This document shows positions 56,526-64,000 of a stretch of DNA of 64,000 nt, one piece after another (the stretch's first letter is position 1; each line of letters starts with the position of its first letter). The notes under the pieces were generated by a model, which saw nothing but the letters and a program-made list of their open reading frames with translations, was not told the DNA's origin and did not search any database. This DNA comes from Xenococcus sp. PCC 7305 (GTDB lineage: Bacteria; Cyanobacteriota; Cyanobacteriia; Cyanobacteriales; Xenococcaceae), in assembly GCF_000332055.1 (NCBI RefSeq), contig NZ_ALVZ01000222.1, forward strand, positions 1-64,000, written 5' to 3'. The translations under genes and the position numbers were made by a program.

Positions 56526-56897
56526 TCAATTTTTCTGGTATAAAATCAGTCGATTTCCCGACGGGTCGCAAGCATAAATTTCTTGGCCATGAGAAGCAGT
56601 AATAATATGACAGGATGTCGGATAGCCAATCTCTGCTAAAAAGGCGATCGCATTTTCTAGATCAATCACTTCTAGGCAAAGGCTCATACTACTACCTTGG
56701 GGACGGTTGAACTCGTCAATATTATCGCCTTTGGGTTGAAAAATAGCTAATCGTAATTGAGAGAACTCGAACTCCGCATAAGTATTAGGAATATATTTGG
56801 TTGGGTTTAATTGCAATAACTTAGTATAAAAATCGATGGTTTTGGTTATATCTAGAGCCGCGATCGCAATATAGGCACGAGTATAAGTTAAGGTCAT
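56526..56897 (-). CDS. VOC (glyoxalase/dioxygenase-fold) protein
   Basis: The 123-residue protein has the paired beta-alpha-beta-beta-beta layout of one VOC unit (YIAIAALDITKTIDFYTKLL; CDPSGNRLILYQ). The usual metal ligands are not clear: the first-strand His and the last-strand Glu are absent, so it may bind small molecules without catalysis. It starts 4 bp after the VanZ gene stop and is probably co-transcribed. Confidence 0.78.
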   Translation of the reverse strand: MTLTYTRAYIAIAALDITKTIDFYTKLLQLNPTKYIPNTYAEFEFSQLRLAIFQPKGDNIDEFNRPQGSSMSLCLEVIDLENAIAFLAEIGYPTSCHIITASHGQEIYACDPSGNRLILYQKN

Positions 56898-56901
56898 AAT
56901 T

Positions 56902-58488
56902 TTACAGCTTAAATCTAGGAGAAATGTTTTTTTTGAATTTTAATGTCATAAGAGCTCTAAAAATTAGGCTTGTAATAGCAATTGTTGGAATATCCAATAA
57001 TTTATAAGACAAATTTCCTGTTGCATTATCAGTAAGCAATAAGATTGTCTCAATAATTAAACTAGGCAGTATTGTACCCAAAAGGAATATAAGGAGAAAA
57101 CTCATTTTTTTCTTGGGCGACATAATCAGTATTAAAGCGAGTAAAAAGCCAAACGGCATAAACAGCAAGTTATGATAAAGAAAATTGTAGAACTTACTCT
57201 TGTCCATATAGATCGGAGTTTTACTTCCCATAAAATAGAGAATTGACCAAAAAAAAGCTGCTTCTGAATTTAGCTTTAAAGTATAAATATTTTCGACGCT
57301 ATCTAGATAAATTTTTAATTGTTGAGCGTTATAGGCGATCGCGATTTGATGAAATGCTAGATCATCAAAAAAATTTCTTAAAATTAGTTCAGGATTTCTG
57401 CCATTATTTCCTGTCAAGGTAGTACGCAAACGCAACTTCAAATCTGATCCTAATTGCTCCAAACTAAGATTACGCTGATAAATATTTTCTGAAAGAGAAA
57501 AAATTCTGGCAGCTCCTTGTTGTTTTTTATCATTACTTTTAATTTTGGTAACAATGGTAAATTGAGAATTATTTTGGACTTTCTTGGTCAATTGCTTGGG
57601 GGGAATTTCAGTTTGCAACCAATTATTTTCATCTAAAACAATGCTTGAACTTGCTGATTTAGTTATCTTTTTGATATTTTTTTCTTGCCATATTAAACTT
57701 GGTAAATTACCTAATTGATCAAAATATTGTAATTTTGGTTCCTCAAAGCTATAGTATCCTAGCAAATAATCTTGAAGTAGTTGAGGTTGGTTGTCAGCTG
57801 TTAAAAATTTTTCGATAATTGACTGAGGCAAGAAGCGATCGCTAAGATAGAAATATGACATTTCACCTTTCCAGGGTCGATTACCGGTCTGTTCGTTACC
57901 AATCATCAAGGGAAACTGAGGCTCCCAATTGCTAAGTTTTGTGGCATCTTTCAAGGATATTAAGGCCCAACCTATGCTTATTAAATAAATTAGCCAGACA
58001 ATCAGAAATATTTTCAAAAAAAGCTTTTTAGAGAAAGAGAAATAACATCCTTTTAATCTATTGCGAACTAATAAAAAAAATACCCCCCCTAAAACTCCAC
58101 TCAGACTATTGTTAACAACATCTGTCGGGGTTGTTCTCCGCAAAAGTAAAAATATTTGTAAAATTTCGATTGTTGTCGAAAAACTAAAACTAACAATTAG
58201 GGTCAGTAAGATAGTCTTTGTAAGATTAAACCTTTTTGTCGAAAATAAGGTAGCTAAACCCCAGCCGAAAGGCATAAATAAAACCAAGTTAACCGCAATG
58301 TCTCCAGGAGGAGAAACTGTTGTCGCAATGGTTTTAAGATCATTCCAAGAAAAACTATCAGGATAACTAAAATCAAAGGGTAATAGAGTAACAAACAAAA
58401 TAATGAAACTACTCAAGACAATAATTGTTTGAGATTTTATCTCAATAAATTGCAATAAATTTTGCTTTGTATCATGATGTTGAGCCAT
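56902..58488 (-). CDS. VanZ-like membrane protein with internal LamG-like domain
   Basis: The 528-residue protein has an N-terminal VanZ-type helical region (about 15-175, with LPFDFSYPDSFSWNDLKTI and VNLVLFMPFGWGL), a soluble concanavalin/LamG-like segment (about 185-420, YYSFEEPKLQYF and AIAYNAQQLKIYLDS) and a C-terminal second set of helices (NLLFMPFGFLLALILIMS). This VanZ-LamG-VanZ arrangement occurs in cyanobacteria. Role unknown; a glycan-binding envelope protein is a guess. Confidence 0.78.
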   Translation of the reverse strand: MAQHHDTKQNLLQFIEIKSQTIIVLSSFIILFVTLLPFDFSYPDSFSWNDLKTIATTVSPPGDIAVNLVLFMPFGWGLATLFSTKRFNLTKTILLTLIVSFSFSTTIEILQIFLLLRRTTPTDVVNNSLSGVLGGVFFLLVRNRLKGCYFSFSKKLFLKIFLIVWLIYLISIGWALISLKDATKLSNWEPQFPLMIGNEQTGNRPWKGEMSYFYLSDRFLPQSIIEKFLTADNQPQLLQDYLLGYYSFEEPKLQYFDQLGNLPSLIWQEKNIKKITKSASSSIVLDENNWLQTEIPPKQLTKKVQNNSQFTIVTKIKSNDKKQQGAARIFSLSENIYQRNLSLEQLGSDLKLRLRTTLTGNNGRNPELILRNFFDDLAFHQIAIAYNAQQLKIYLDSVENIYTLKLNSEAAFFWSILYFMGSKTPIYMDKSKFYNFLYHNLLFMPFGFLLALILIMSPKKKMSFLLIFLLGTILPSLIIETILLLTDNATGNLSYKLLDIPTIAITSLIFRALMTLKFKKNISPRFKL

Positions 58489-58551
58489 GATTGTCTTTTA
58501 ACTGATTTATGAAAAAATTTGGATAGGGCTTTGAGGAAGGCAGAGGGCAGC

Positions 58552-58594
58552 GGTGAGACCCCGCGCCGCCGTCAGGCGCAAGGGAACGCTCACC
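58552..58594 (+). repeat. Structured palindromic element upstream of ilvD
   Basis: Outer arms GGTGAG and CTCACC and inner arms GCGCC and GGCGC pair; the unpaired segments are ACCCC and AAGGGAACG. This is the same plan as the element in rnpB (5629-5675), with different stems and nearly the same unpaired segments. It interrupts a GGCAGAG repeat and is far more GC-rich than its surroundings. Confidence 0.8.
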
Positions 58595-58628
58595 AAGAGA
58601 GAGGGCAGAAGACCAGTAATTTTATTTA

Positions 58629-58654
58629 ATGATGAACACTCAATAGTTCATCAT
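58629..58654. promoter_or_regulatory. Perfect 9-bp inverted repeat upstream of ilvD
   Basis: ATGATGAAC and GTTCATCAT flank an 8-nt spacer, ending 35 bp before the ilvD start. It could be an operator or a leader hairpin. The strong RBS AGAAGGAG follows at about 58673-58680. Confidence 0.5.
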
Positions 58655-58689
58655 ATACAGAGGGTAAGAACCAGAAGGAGAAAAAATTT

Positions 58690-60372
58690 ATGTCAAACAA
58701 TCGCAGAAGCCAAGTTGTAACCCAAGGACATCAAAGATCACCTAACCGTGCCATGTTAAGGGCAACGGGTTTTGGAGATGAAGACTTTACCAAGCCCATA
58801 ATTGGTTTAGCTAATGGTTATAGTACAATTACCCCCTGTAACATGGGCATTAATGTCCTGGCAAAACGGGGAGAAACTGCCCTAACTGAAGCAGGCGCGA
58901 TGCCGCAAATGTTTGGCACGATCACCATCAGCGATGGCATCTCGATGGGCACAGAAGGCATGAAATATTCTCTAGTATCCCGCGATGTGATTGCCGACTC
59001 GATTGAAACCGCTTGTAATGGGCAAAGTATGGACGGCGTGATGGCCATTGGTGGTTGTGATAAAAATATGCCTGGGGCTATTATTGCGATCGCGAGAATG
59101 AATATTCCAGGAATTTTCGTCTATGGAGGCACGATTAAGCCTGGACATTACAATGGTCAAGATTTAACCGTAGTTAGCGCTTTTGAGGCCGTAGGCCAAT
59201 TTAGTGCCGGAAAAATTGATGAGGCAGAATTAACAGCGATCGAACGGAATGCTTGTCCGGGAGCCGGATCTTGTGGTGGGATGTTTACCGCCAATACCAT
59301 GTCATCGGCGATCGAAGCAATGGGATTGAGTTTACCTTACTCCTCAACCATGGCAGCAGAAGACGAAGAAAAAGCCGAGAGTACCGAAAAATCAGCTTTT
59401 GTGCTTGTAGAAGCGGTCAGAAAGCAAATTCTTCCCAGCCAGCTTTTAACTCGTAAAGCCTTTGAGAATGCCATCTCTGTGATTATGGCAGTTGGCGGCT
59501 CCACCAATGCCGTTTTACATTTACTCGCGATCGCAAATACCATTGGAGTCAAACTAACCATTGATGATTTTGAAACAATTCGTCAACGAGTACCGGTGCT
59601 CTGCGATCTCAAACCCTCTGGTCGCTATGTAGCCACAGATCTACATAAAGTAGGTGGTATTCCCTTAGTGATGAAAATGTTACTGCAACAAGGTTTGCTT
59701 CATGGTGATGCTCTAACTATCTCCGGTCAAACCATTGCCGAAGTTTTAGCCGAAGTGGATGATATTCCCCCAGCCAATCAAGATGTAGTACGTCCTTGGA
59801 GTAAGCCTGTATATACGGAAGGACATTTAGCTGTACTTAAGGGAAATCTGGCAGCCGAAGGTTCTGTGGCCAAAATCAGTGGCGTCAAAAATCCCCAACT
59901 TACTGGGCCCGCTAGAGTTTTTGAATCCGAGGAATCCTGTCTCGATGCCATTTTACAGGGCAAAATAAACCCAGGAGATGTTATTCTAGTTCGCTATGAA
60001 GGCCCCAAAGGGGGCCCGGGAATGCGGGAAATGTTGGCTCCCACCTCAGCTATTATCGGCGCGGGATTAGGAGATTCTGTTGGGTTAATTACCGATGGTC
60101 GGTTTTCTGGTGGGACCTATGGATTAGTTGTCGGTCATGTTGCCCCAGAAGCAGCAGTTGGTGGCACCATTGCCCTTGTGGAAGAGGGCGACAGTATTAC
60201 TATCGATGCCCATCAAAAATTATTACAACTCAATGTTTCTGAAGCAGAATTAACTGAGCGCAAGGCTAATTGGCAAGCTCCAAACCCTCGCTATACCAGA
60301 GGAGTATTAGCCAAATATGCCAAGTTAGTTTCTTCGAGTAGTTTAGGAGCCGTAACAGATCTCAATCTGTAA
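58690..60372 (+). CDS. ilvD: Dihydroxy-acid dehydratase
   Basis: IlvD makes 2-oxo acids in valine, leucine and isoleucine synthesis. The 560-residue protein has the iron-sulfur motifs GGCDKNMPG and [16 protein letters not shown], and the C-terminal [19 protein letters not shown]. All positions look intact and length is normal. The start has a strong ribosome-binding site. Confidence 0.96.
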   Translation: MSNNRRSQVVTQGHQRSPNRAMLRATGFGDEDFTKPIIGLANGYSTITPCNMGINVLAKRGETALTEAGAMPQMFGTITISDGISMGTEGMKYSLVSRDVIADSIETACNGQSMDGVMAIGGCDKNMPGAIIAIARMNIPGIFVYGGTIKPGHYNGQDLTVVSAFEAVGQFSAGKIDEAELTAIERNACPGAGSCGGMFTANTMSSAIEAMGLSLPYSSTMAAEDEEKAESTEKSAFVLVEAVRKQILPSQLLTRKAFENAISVIMAVGGSTNAVLHLLAIANTIGVKLTIDDFETIRQRVPVLCDLKPSGRYVATDLHKVGGIPLVMKMLLQQGLLHGDALTISGQTIAEVLAEVDDIPPANQDVVRPWSKPVYTEGHLAVLKGNLAAEGSVAKISGVKNPQLTGPARVFESEESCLDAILQGKINPGDVILVRYEGPKGGPGMREMLAPTSAIIGAGLGDSVGLITDGRFSGGTYGLVVGHVAPEAAVGGTIALVEEGDSITIDAHQKLLQLNVSEAELTERKANWQAPNPRYTRGVLAKYAKLVSSSSLGAVTDLNL

Positions 60373-60740
60373 ATTCATCACAAAAAGCGATCACTAAAGA
60401 GAGGAAAGCTATATTCCCCTCTTTTTTTATCTTTCATCTTAAGCAGACTTATCAGAATATTTTCTAATTCCGAATAATGATATTTTCAAAACTATTTTGG
60501 GGAACTATAGACTGAGCCCGCATATTAGAACGCAGTAAGTACTTAATACAATGCTATTTCTAAACGAAGCTATTTCTTATTTTAGAGACTGCTAAAGATC
60601 TAAACCCTGCGCTTAGAACCTTCGGCGATTTTTCTTATTGAGATTTATGGCATGCTATTTAGATTTTTATTTTTACAAGAAAATATTATTAGCAGTACGA
60701 GGTCAATCAACAAAGATAGCTAAATATTTCATGAAGAATA
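60373..60740. other. Intergenic region, 368 bp
   Basis: It holds the ilvD terminator and AT-rich DNA before the FHA gene. No other element is recognised. Confidence 0.5.
60397..60428 (+). terminator. Rho-independent terminator after ilvD
   Basis: AAGAGAGGA pairs with TCCCCTCTT (one mismatch) around a 9-nt loop and a run of T residues follows. Confidence 0.75.
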
Positions 60741-63248
60741 ATGAATGAATTAGGCATTAAGCATCATGTATTAACTATAGACAATGCAACTTTTAGTAAG
60801 GCAATTACTTTAAACGAAGCAACTTATTCTATCGGCAGACATTCTAGCAATAATATTGTTCTTAATTCTCAAAAAGTATCTCGCAATCATGCTACTTTAC
60901 TGAGAAGAACCGACGTTAAAAATAATAGTTATTCTTACTGGATTCTAGATGGAGACTTGCAAGGAAATAGAAGCCGTAATGGAATTATTATTAATGAAAA
61001 AAAATGTTTGGTTCATGAGCTAAAACATGGCGATGTTATTAAGTTTAGTGCAGATTTAAAAGCAAAATATCAAATTACTGATGATGATTCTGGTATACTT
61101 AAAAACTCTGGCAATTCTATTCTTGAATCTTCTAGAGCTACAGGATCGGAAGATTATAGCAAGCAAACTCTAATTAATAAAGAAACGCTAATAGCCTCTG
61201 AGGATGAAATTCCCAATCAGGTTGAAAAACTTGACAATGCTGAGTTGATTCGTTTGACTTCTGTTGCTGATTTAAGCCCACAATCTATTATTGAAATTGA
61301 TCTTCATGGGAATATTACTTTTCTAAATTCTCAAGCTTTAAACAGTTTCAAAAATTTGACAAGAAAACGCGAAGAACATCCTTTACTAGAAGAATTGACT
61401 TCTAAGGTGACTGCGGAGCAAGATATTTTAGTTAGAGAATTAAAAATAAATAATCAGTATTTTCGCCAAACTTCTCATTATTTGCCAGAAAACAAACTAA
61501 TCAGAAGCTATATAGAGAATATAACTGATTATAAAAGCATTGAAGGAAAATTATTCATCAAAAACTCTCTCTATAAGACTATTGCTCAAAAAAATACTGA
61601 GGGAATAATCCTCGTAGATTATGGCAGTAAAAGAATATTAGAAGTAAATGAAGCTGTCTGTGATATTTTAGACTATTCCCAAGAAGAATTAACTTCGATT
61701 TCAATTGACAATTTGATTTTTGACAAATCGGGTATTTTAAAAAATTTATCGGATATCGTTGCAAAAGAAACATTGTTTGTCGAAGAATATTGCCTGTGTA
61801 AAAAGAATAGAGATATTGTCACAGTCAGTCTATATATCCAGGCAATAGAGCATCAAGATGAACCAACAATCTTACTTCTTATTATTAATGAAAATAACAG
61901 TAATGAGCAAGATTTACAAGAAAGTAATAATGTCTTTGCTGTTGTTCCCAAGCCTATAAAATTTTTGGAGCAATTAAATGATGCAATCAAAAATGCGGCA
62001 AACCATGACAAATTACTTGCTGTAATATCAATCAAAATAAATGAGTTTCCAGTTATCAAAAATTCTCTAAATATTGAGCTGAGTAATTTATTGCTGGCAA
62101 GTTTTTCTGAGAGAATTAAGTCTGCTTTGAGTTCGGGAGATACTCTTGTTCATTGGGAAGAAGATAACTTTATTATTCTGATGCCTACGATTACTGCTAT
62201 TGAAGAAGCTGCTAAGGTTAGCATTAGAATTTTAGACTCTTTGGCACAAGACTTCAAACTGAAAGCTCATCAATTACATATTAACGTCAAAATGGGAATT
62301 TCAATTTACCCTCAGGACGGAGATAATATCGAATTATTACTCAAGAATGCGGATATTGCCTTATCTCGTATTAAAAATACTAGTGACCTTAGCTATCAAT
62401 TCTACAGTGAGAACATGAATTCGCAAGCTATGGTACAGCTAAAATTAGAGCATTTTTTACATCAGGCTTTAGAAAAAGAAGAGTTTGTACTTTATTATCA
62501 ACCTCAGGTTGATGTTAATAATGGTAATATTCAGGGAATAGAAGCTCTTTTGCGCTGGCAGCATCCCGAACTAGGACTAGTCTCCCCCAGCAGTTTTCTT
62601 ACTATTGCAGAACAAACAGGATTAATTATTTCTATTGGCGAATGGGTTATTAGAACTGCTTGCCGACAGAATAAACAATGGCATGTTGAAGGATTACCAC
62701 CGCTAAAAATATCAGTTAATCTTTCTCCTCTACAATTTAAACAACCTAATTTGCCGTTAGTAATCAAAGAAATCTTGGATGAAACTCAATTAGAACCCCA
62801 GTTACTAGAATTGGAAATATCAGCTAGTACGGTAATGCAAGATATCGAGTATTCTCGGGGTATTCTCTCTCAATTACAAGATATTGGTCTCCATATTTCT
62901 ATTGATGACTTTGCCACTGGGTTTGCCTCTCTAGAAAGATTGAGAAAAATTCCTTTTGATACTTTAAAACTTGATCGAGGTTTTATTCAAAATCTAACGA
63001 ATAATCCTCAGGATTTAGCAATTGTTTCGGCTATGGTGGTTTTAGGAAAAGGCTTTAATTTAAGAATTGTCGCTGAAGGGGTAGAAACAGAAGAACAAAT
63101 TGAAATCTTGCGAAGTCAAGAATGTATACAAATGCAAGGTTTCTGGTTCAGTCGTCCCTTAGCTGCGGAAGAAGTCACTAAACTATTGCCATTTACCAAA
63201 GGAAATACTGAACTTTTGCCATCTCATCGAGAAAACAGTGAACAATAA
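60741..63248 (+). CDS. FHA-PAS-(degenerate GGDEF)-EAL cyclic-di-GMP phosphodiesterase
   Basis: The 835-residue protein has an FHA domain (about 20-110; SIGRHSSNN with Gly32-Arg33, and SRNH at 47-50), two PAS-like regions (about 180-390), a GGDEF domain whose signature is lost (WEEDNF near 472) and an EAL domain (about 575-820). The EAL domain keeps IEALLRW, ISVNLSPLQF, IDDFATGFASL, LKLDRGF and AEGVETEEQ, so it should hydrolyse c-di-GMP. The FHA domain may bind a phospho-Thr partner. There is no membrane segment. Confidence 0.88.
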   Translation: MNELGIKHHVLTIDNATFSKAITLNEATYSIGRHSSNNIVLNSQKVSRNHATLLRRTDVKNNSYSYWILDGDLQGNRSRNGIIINEKKCLVHELKHGDVIKFSADLKAKYQITDDDSGILKNSGNSILESSRATGSEDYSKQTLINKETLIASEDEIPNQVEKLDNAELIRLTSVADLSPQSIIEIDLHGNITFLNSQALNSFKNLTRKREEHPLLEELTSKVTAEQDILVRELKINNQYFRQTSHYLPENKLIRSYIENITDYKSIEGKLFIKNSLYKTIAQKNTEGIILVDYGSKRILEVNEAVCDILDYSQEELTSISIDNLIFDKSGILKNLSDIVAKETLFVEEYCLCKKNRDIVTVSLYIQAIEHQDEPTILLLIINENNSNEQDLQESNNVFAVVPKPIKFLEQLNDAIKNAANHDKLLAVISIKINEFPVIKNSLNIELSNLLLASFSERIKSALSSGDTLVHWEEDNFIILMPTITAIEEAAKVSIRILDSLAQDFKLKAHQLHINVKMGISIYPQDGDNIELLLKNADIALSRIKNTSDLSYQFYSENMNSQAMVQLKLEHFLHQALEKEEFVLYYQPQVDVNNGNIQGIEALLRWQHPELGLVSPSSFLTIAEQTGLIISIGEWVIRTACRQNKQWHVEGLPPLKISVNLSPLQFKQPNLPLVIKEILDETQLEPQLLELEISASTVMQDIEYSRGILSQLQDIGLHISIDDFATGFASLERLRKIPFDTLKLDRGFIQNLTNNPQDLAIVSAMVVLGKGFNLRIVAEGVETEEQIEILRSQECIQMQGFWFSRPLAAEEVTKLLPFTKGNTELLPSHRENSEQ

Positions 63249-63585
63249 TTAATCATTTATTATATTTCGTAAACAATATATTATTTTTTGTTATGTTTCA
63301 TAAACAATATATTCAAAGTGAAACTCTTAGTATGTTTACAATAAAACAAATGTACTATGATGATTTTGGTATAAATTTGACGAAAATGGGAATGCTAACT
63401 CTATAAGGAAGTCGTTTAGAACAGCTGATTAGTATCTTTCCTTTTTATGGAGCAGGTATTAAAGATGATTGGTAACATCACGACTGACAATAAAAGTCGA
63501 TTAATTTGGGTCAAAGATGAATCCGTTTAAGTTAATCAATATCTTACTTTCCTTGCCTATGAATCAGGAATACTTAGCGTAGAAG
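63249..63585. other. Intergenic region, 337 bp
   Basis: AT-rich DNA with an 18-bp direct repeat (listed separately). Small open frames exist but none resembles a known protein. Confidence 0.4.
63265..63313 (+). repeat. 18-bp direct repeat
   Basis: Two copies of TTTCGTAAACAATATATT / TTTCATAAACAATATATT (63265-63282 and 63296-63313), one mismatch, 31 bp apart start to start, just after the EAL gene. Confidence 0.7.
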
Positions 63586-64000
63586 ATGCAACATTTACTA
63601 AAGTCTCATCAGATCGAAAAACAGATATTGAAAGTTATCTCGAACTCTCATGCTTCAGTAATTCTCAATGATCTAGCCGCAATAATGGCGGAGTTGTTCC
63701 AAGTAGATGCTTGTGGCATTCTTTCTGGTGATATAGATTCTGCTAAAAACCTAGAATTTGGCTTATGGCGGAACGGGTTTTTCACTGCGGCGGAAAAAGA
63801 GCATCTATCAACTGTGATATCTGAAGCTGTATGCTCAAAATCGGTATTATCTAGAACTCATTCAAAATCCCATTTTTCTTTTAGTGCGGATATATTAAAT
63901 GGGAATTGTTTTGCTAAAACCTCACTCAATATAGTGACGAGTTTTCAAGGTAAAGCTAATGGAGCGCTGATCTTACTGCAACCCCATAGCTACAAATGGA
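63586..64000 (+). CDS. GAF-like domain protein, N-terminal part (runs off the window)
   Basis: The frame opens at ATG 63586 (a TAG two codons upstream fixes the start as no earlier) and stays open to the end. The visible 138 residues (MQHLLKSHQIEKQILKVISN, NDLAAIMAELFQVDACGIL, SFQGKANGALILLQPH) fit a GAF domain at the head of a cyanobacterial sensor, most often a histidine kinase. The output domain lies outside the window. Confidence 0.6.
   Translation, partial: MQHLLKSHQIEKQILKVISNSHASVILNDLAAIMAELFQVDACGILSGDIDSAKNLEFGLWRNGFFTAAEKEHLSTVISEAVCSKSVLSRTHSKSHFSFSADILNGNCFAKTSLNIVTSFQGKANGALILLQPHSYKW

Overview
The window is chromosomal DNA from a cyanobacterium. Evidence: a phycobiliprotein lyase (cpcT), a high-light-inducible protein, plastocyanin and cytochrome c6 genes side by side, a KaiB-domain protein, Ycf20 and Tic21-like (DUF3611) families, many GCGATCGC (HIP1) octamers, and many short tandemly repeated repetitive (STRR) heptamers between genes. 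The repeat load and the DUF1800/DUF1501 pair fit a large-genome unicellular, pleurocapsalean or filamentous lineage, but genus cannot be read from the sequence. No tRNA, rRNA, CRISPR array, transposase or phage module was found.

Layout. 0.1-5.3 kb: gap1, a small cupin, rbgA, a 56-residue HLIP, an unknown 465-residue protein and rnc. 5.3-5.8 kb: rnpB (minus), enlarged by a palindrome and STRRs and ending about 20 nt before rnc. 5.9-8.0 kb: DUF3611, ycf20-like, glycerate kinase (photorespiration). 8.0-9.1 kb: divergent petE and petJ, the two alternative lumenal electron carriers. 9.1-18.6 kb: folD, gdhA, a BI-1 protein, pheA, DUF1997, an lptA-like and lptB pair, and a ClC transporter. 18.6-24.3 kb: accessory region with a giant HAF-repeat/beta-helix protein ending in a putative PD-(D/E)XK nuclease domain, followed by a putative immunity gene and a truncated relative. 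24.5-37.4 kb: GH3 glycosidase, photolyase, cpcT, prohibitin, csaB, a GT-C-like membrane protein, a Ctp protease, ftsQ-ftsZ and scpB. 37.6-40.7 kb: a plasmid-type (CyRepA1-like) replication protein. 40.7-47.2 kb: hydrolases, a KaiB fusion, a DUF427 remnant, hisZ, DUF6679. 47.2-51.9 kb: a minus-strand envelope cluster with two HlyD-type proteins and two membrane-anchored receiver proteins, one a receiver-HlyD fusion lacking its phospho-acceptor Asp. 52.4-64 kb: DUF1800/DUF1501, a DEP protein, VOC, VanZ-LamG, ilvD, an FHA-PAS-GGDEF-EAL protein and the start of a GAF protein.

The best candidates for something undescribed are: (1) the HAF/beta-helix/nuclease polymorphic-toxin-like locus at 19.1-24.3 kb; (2) the duplicated membrane receiver proteins with a receiver-HlyD fusion at 49.3-51.9 kb; (3) a structured palindromic element with conserved single-stranded arms but different, compensated stems, one copy of which lies inside rnpB and another upstream of ilvD.
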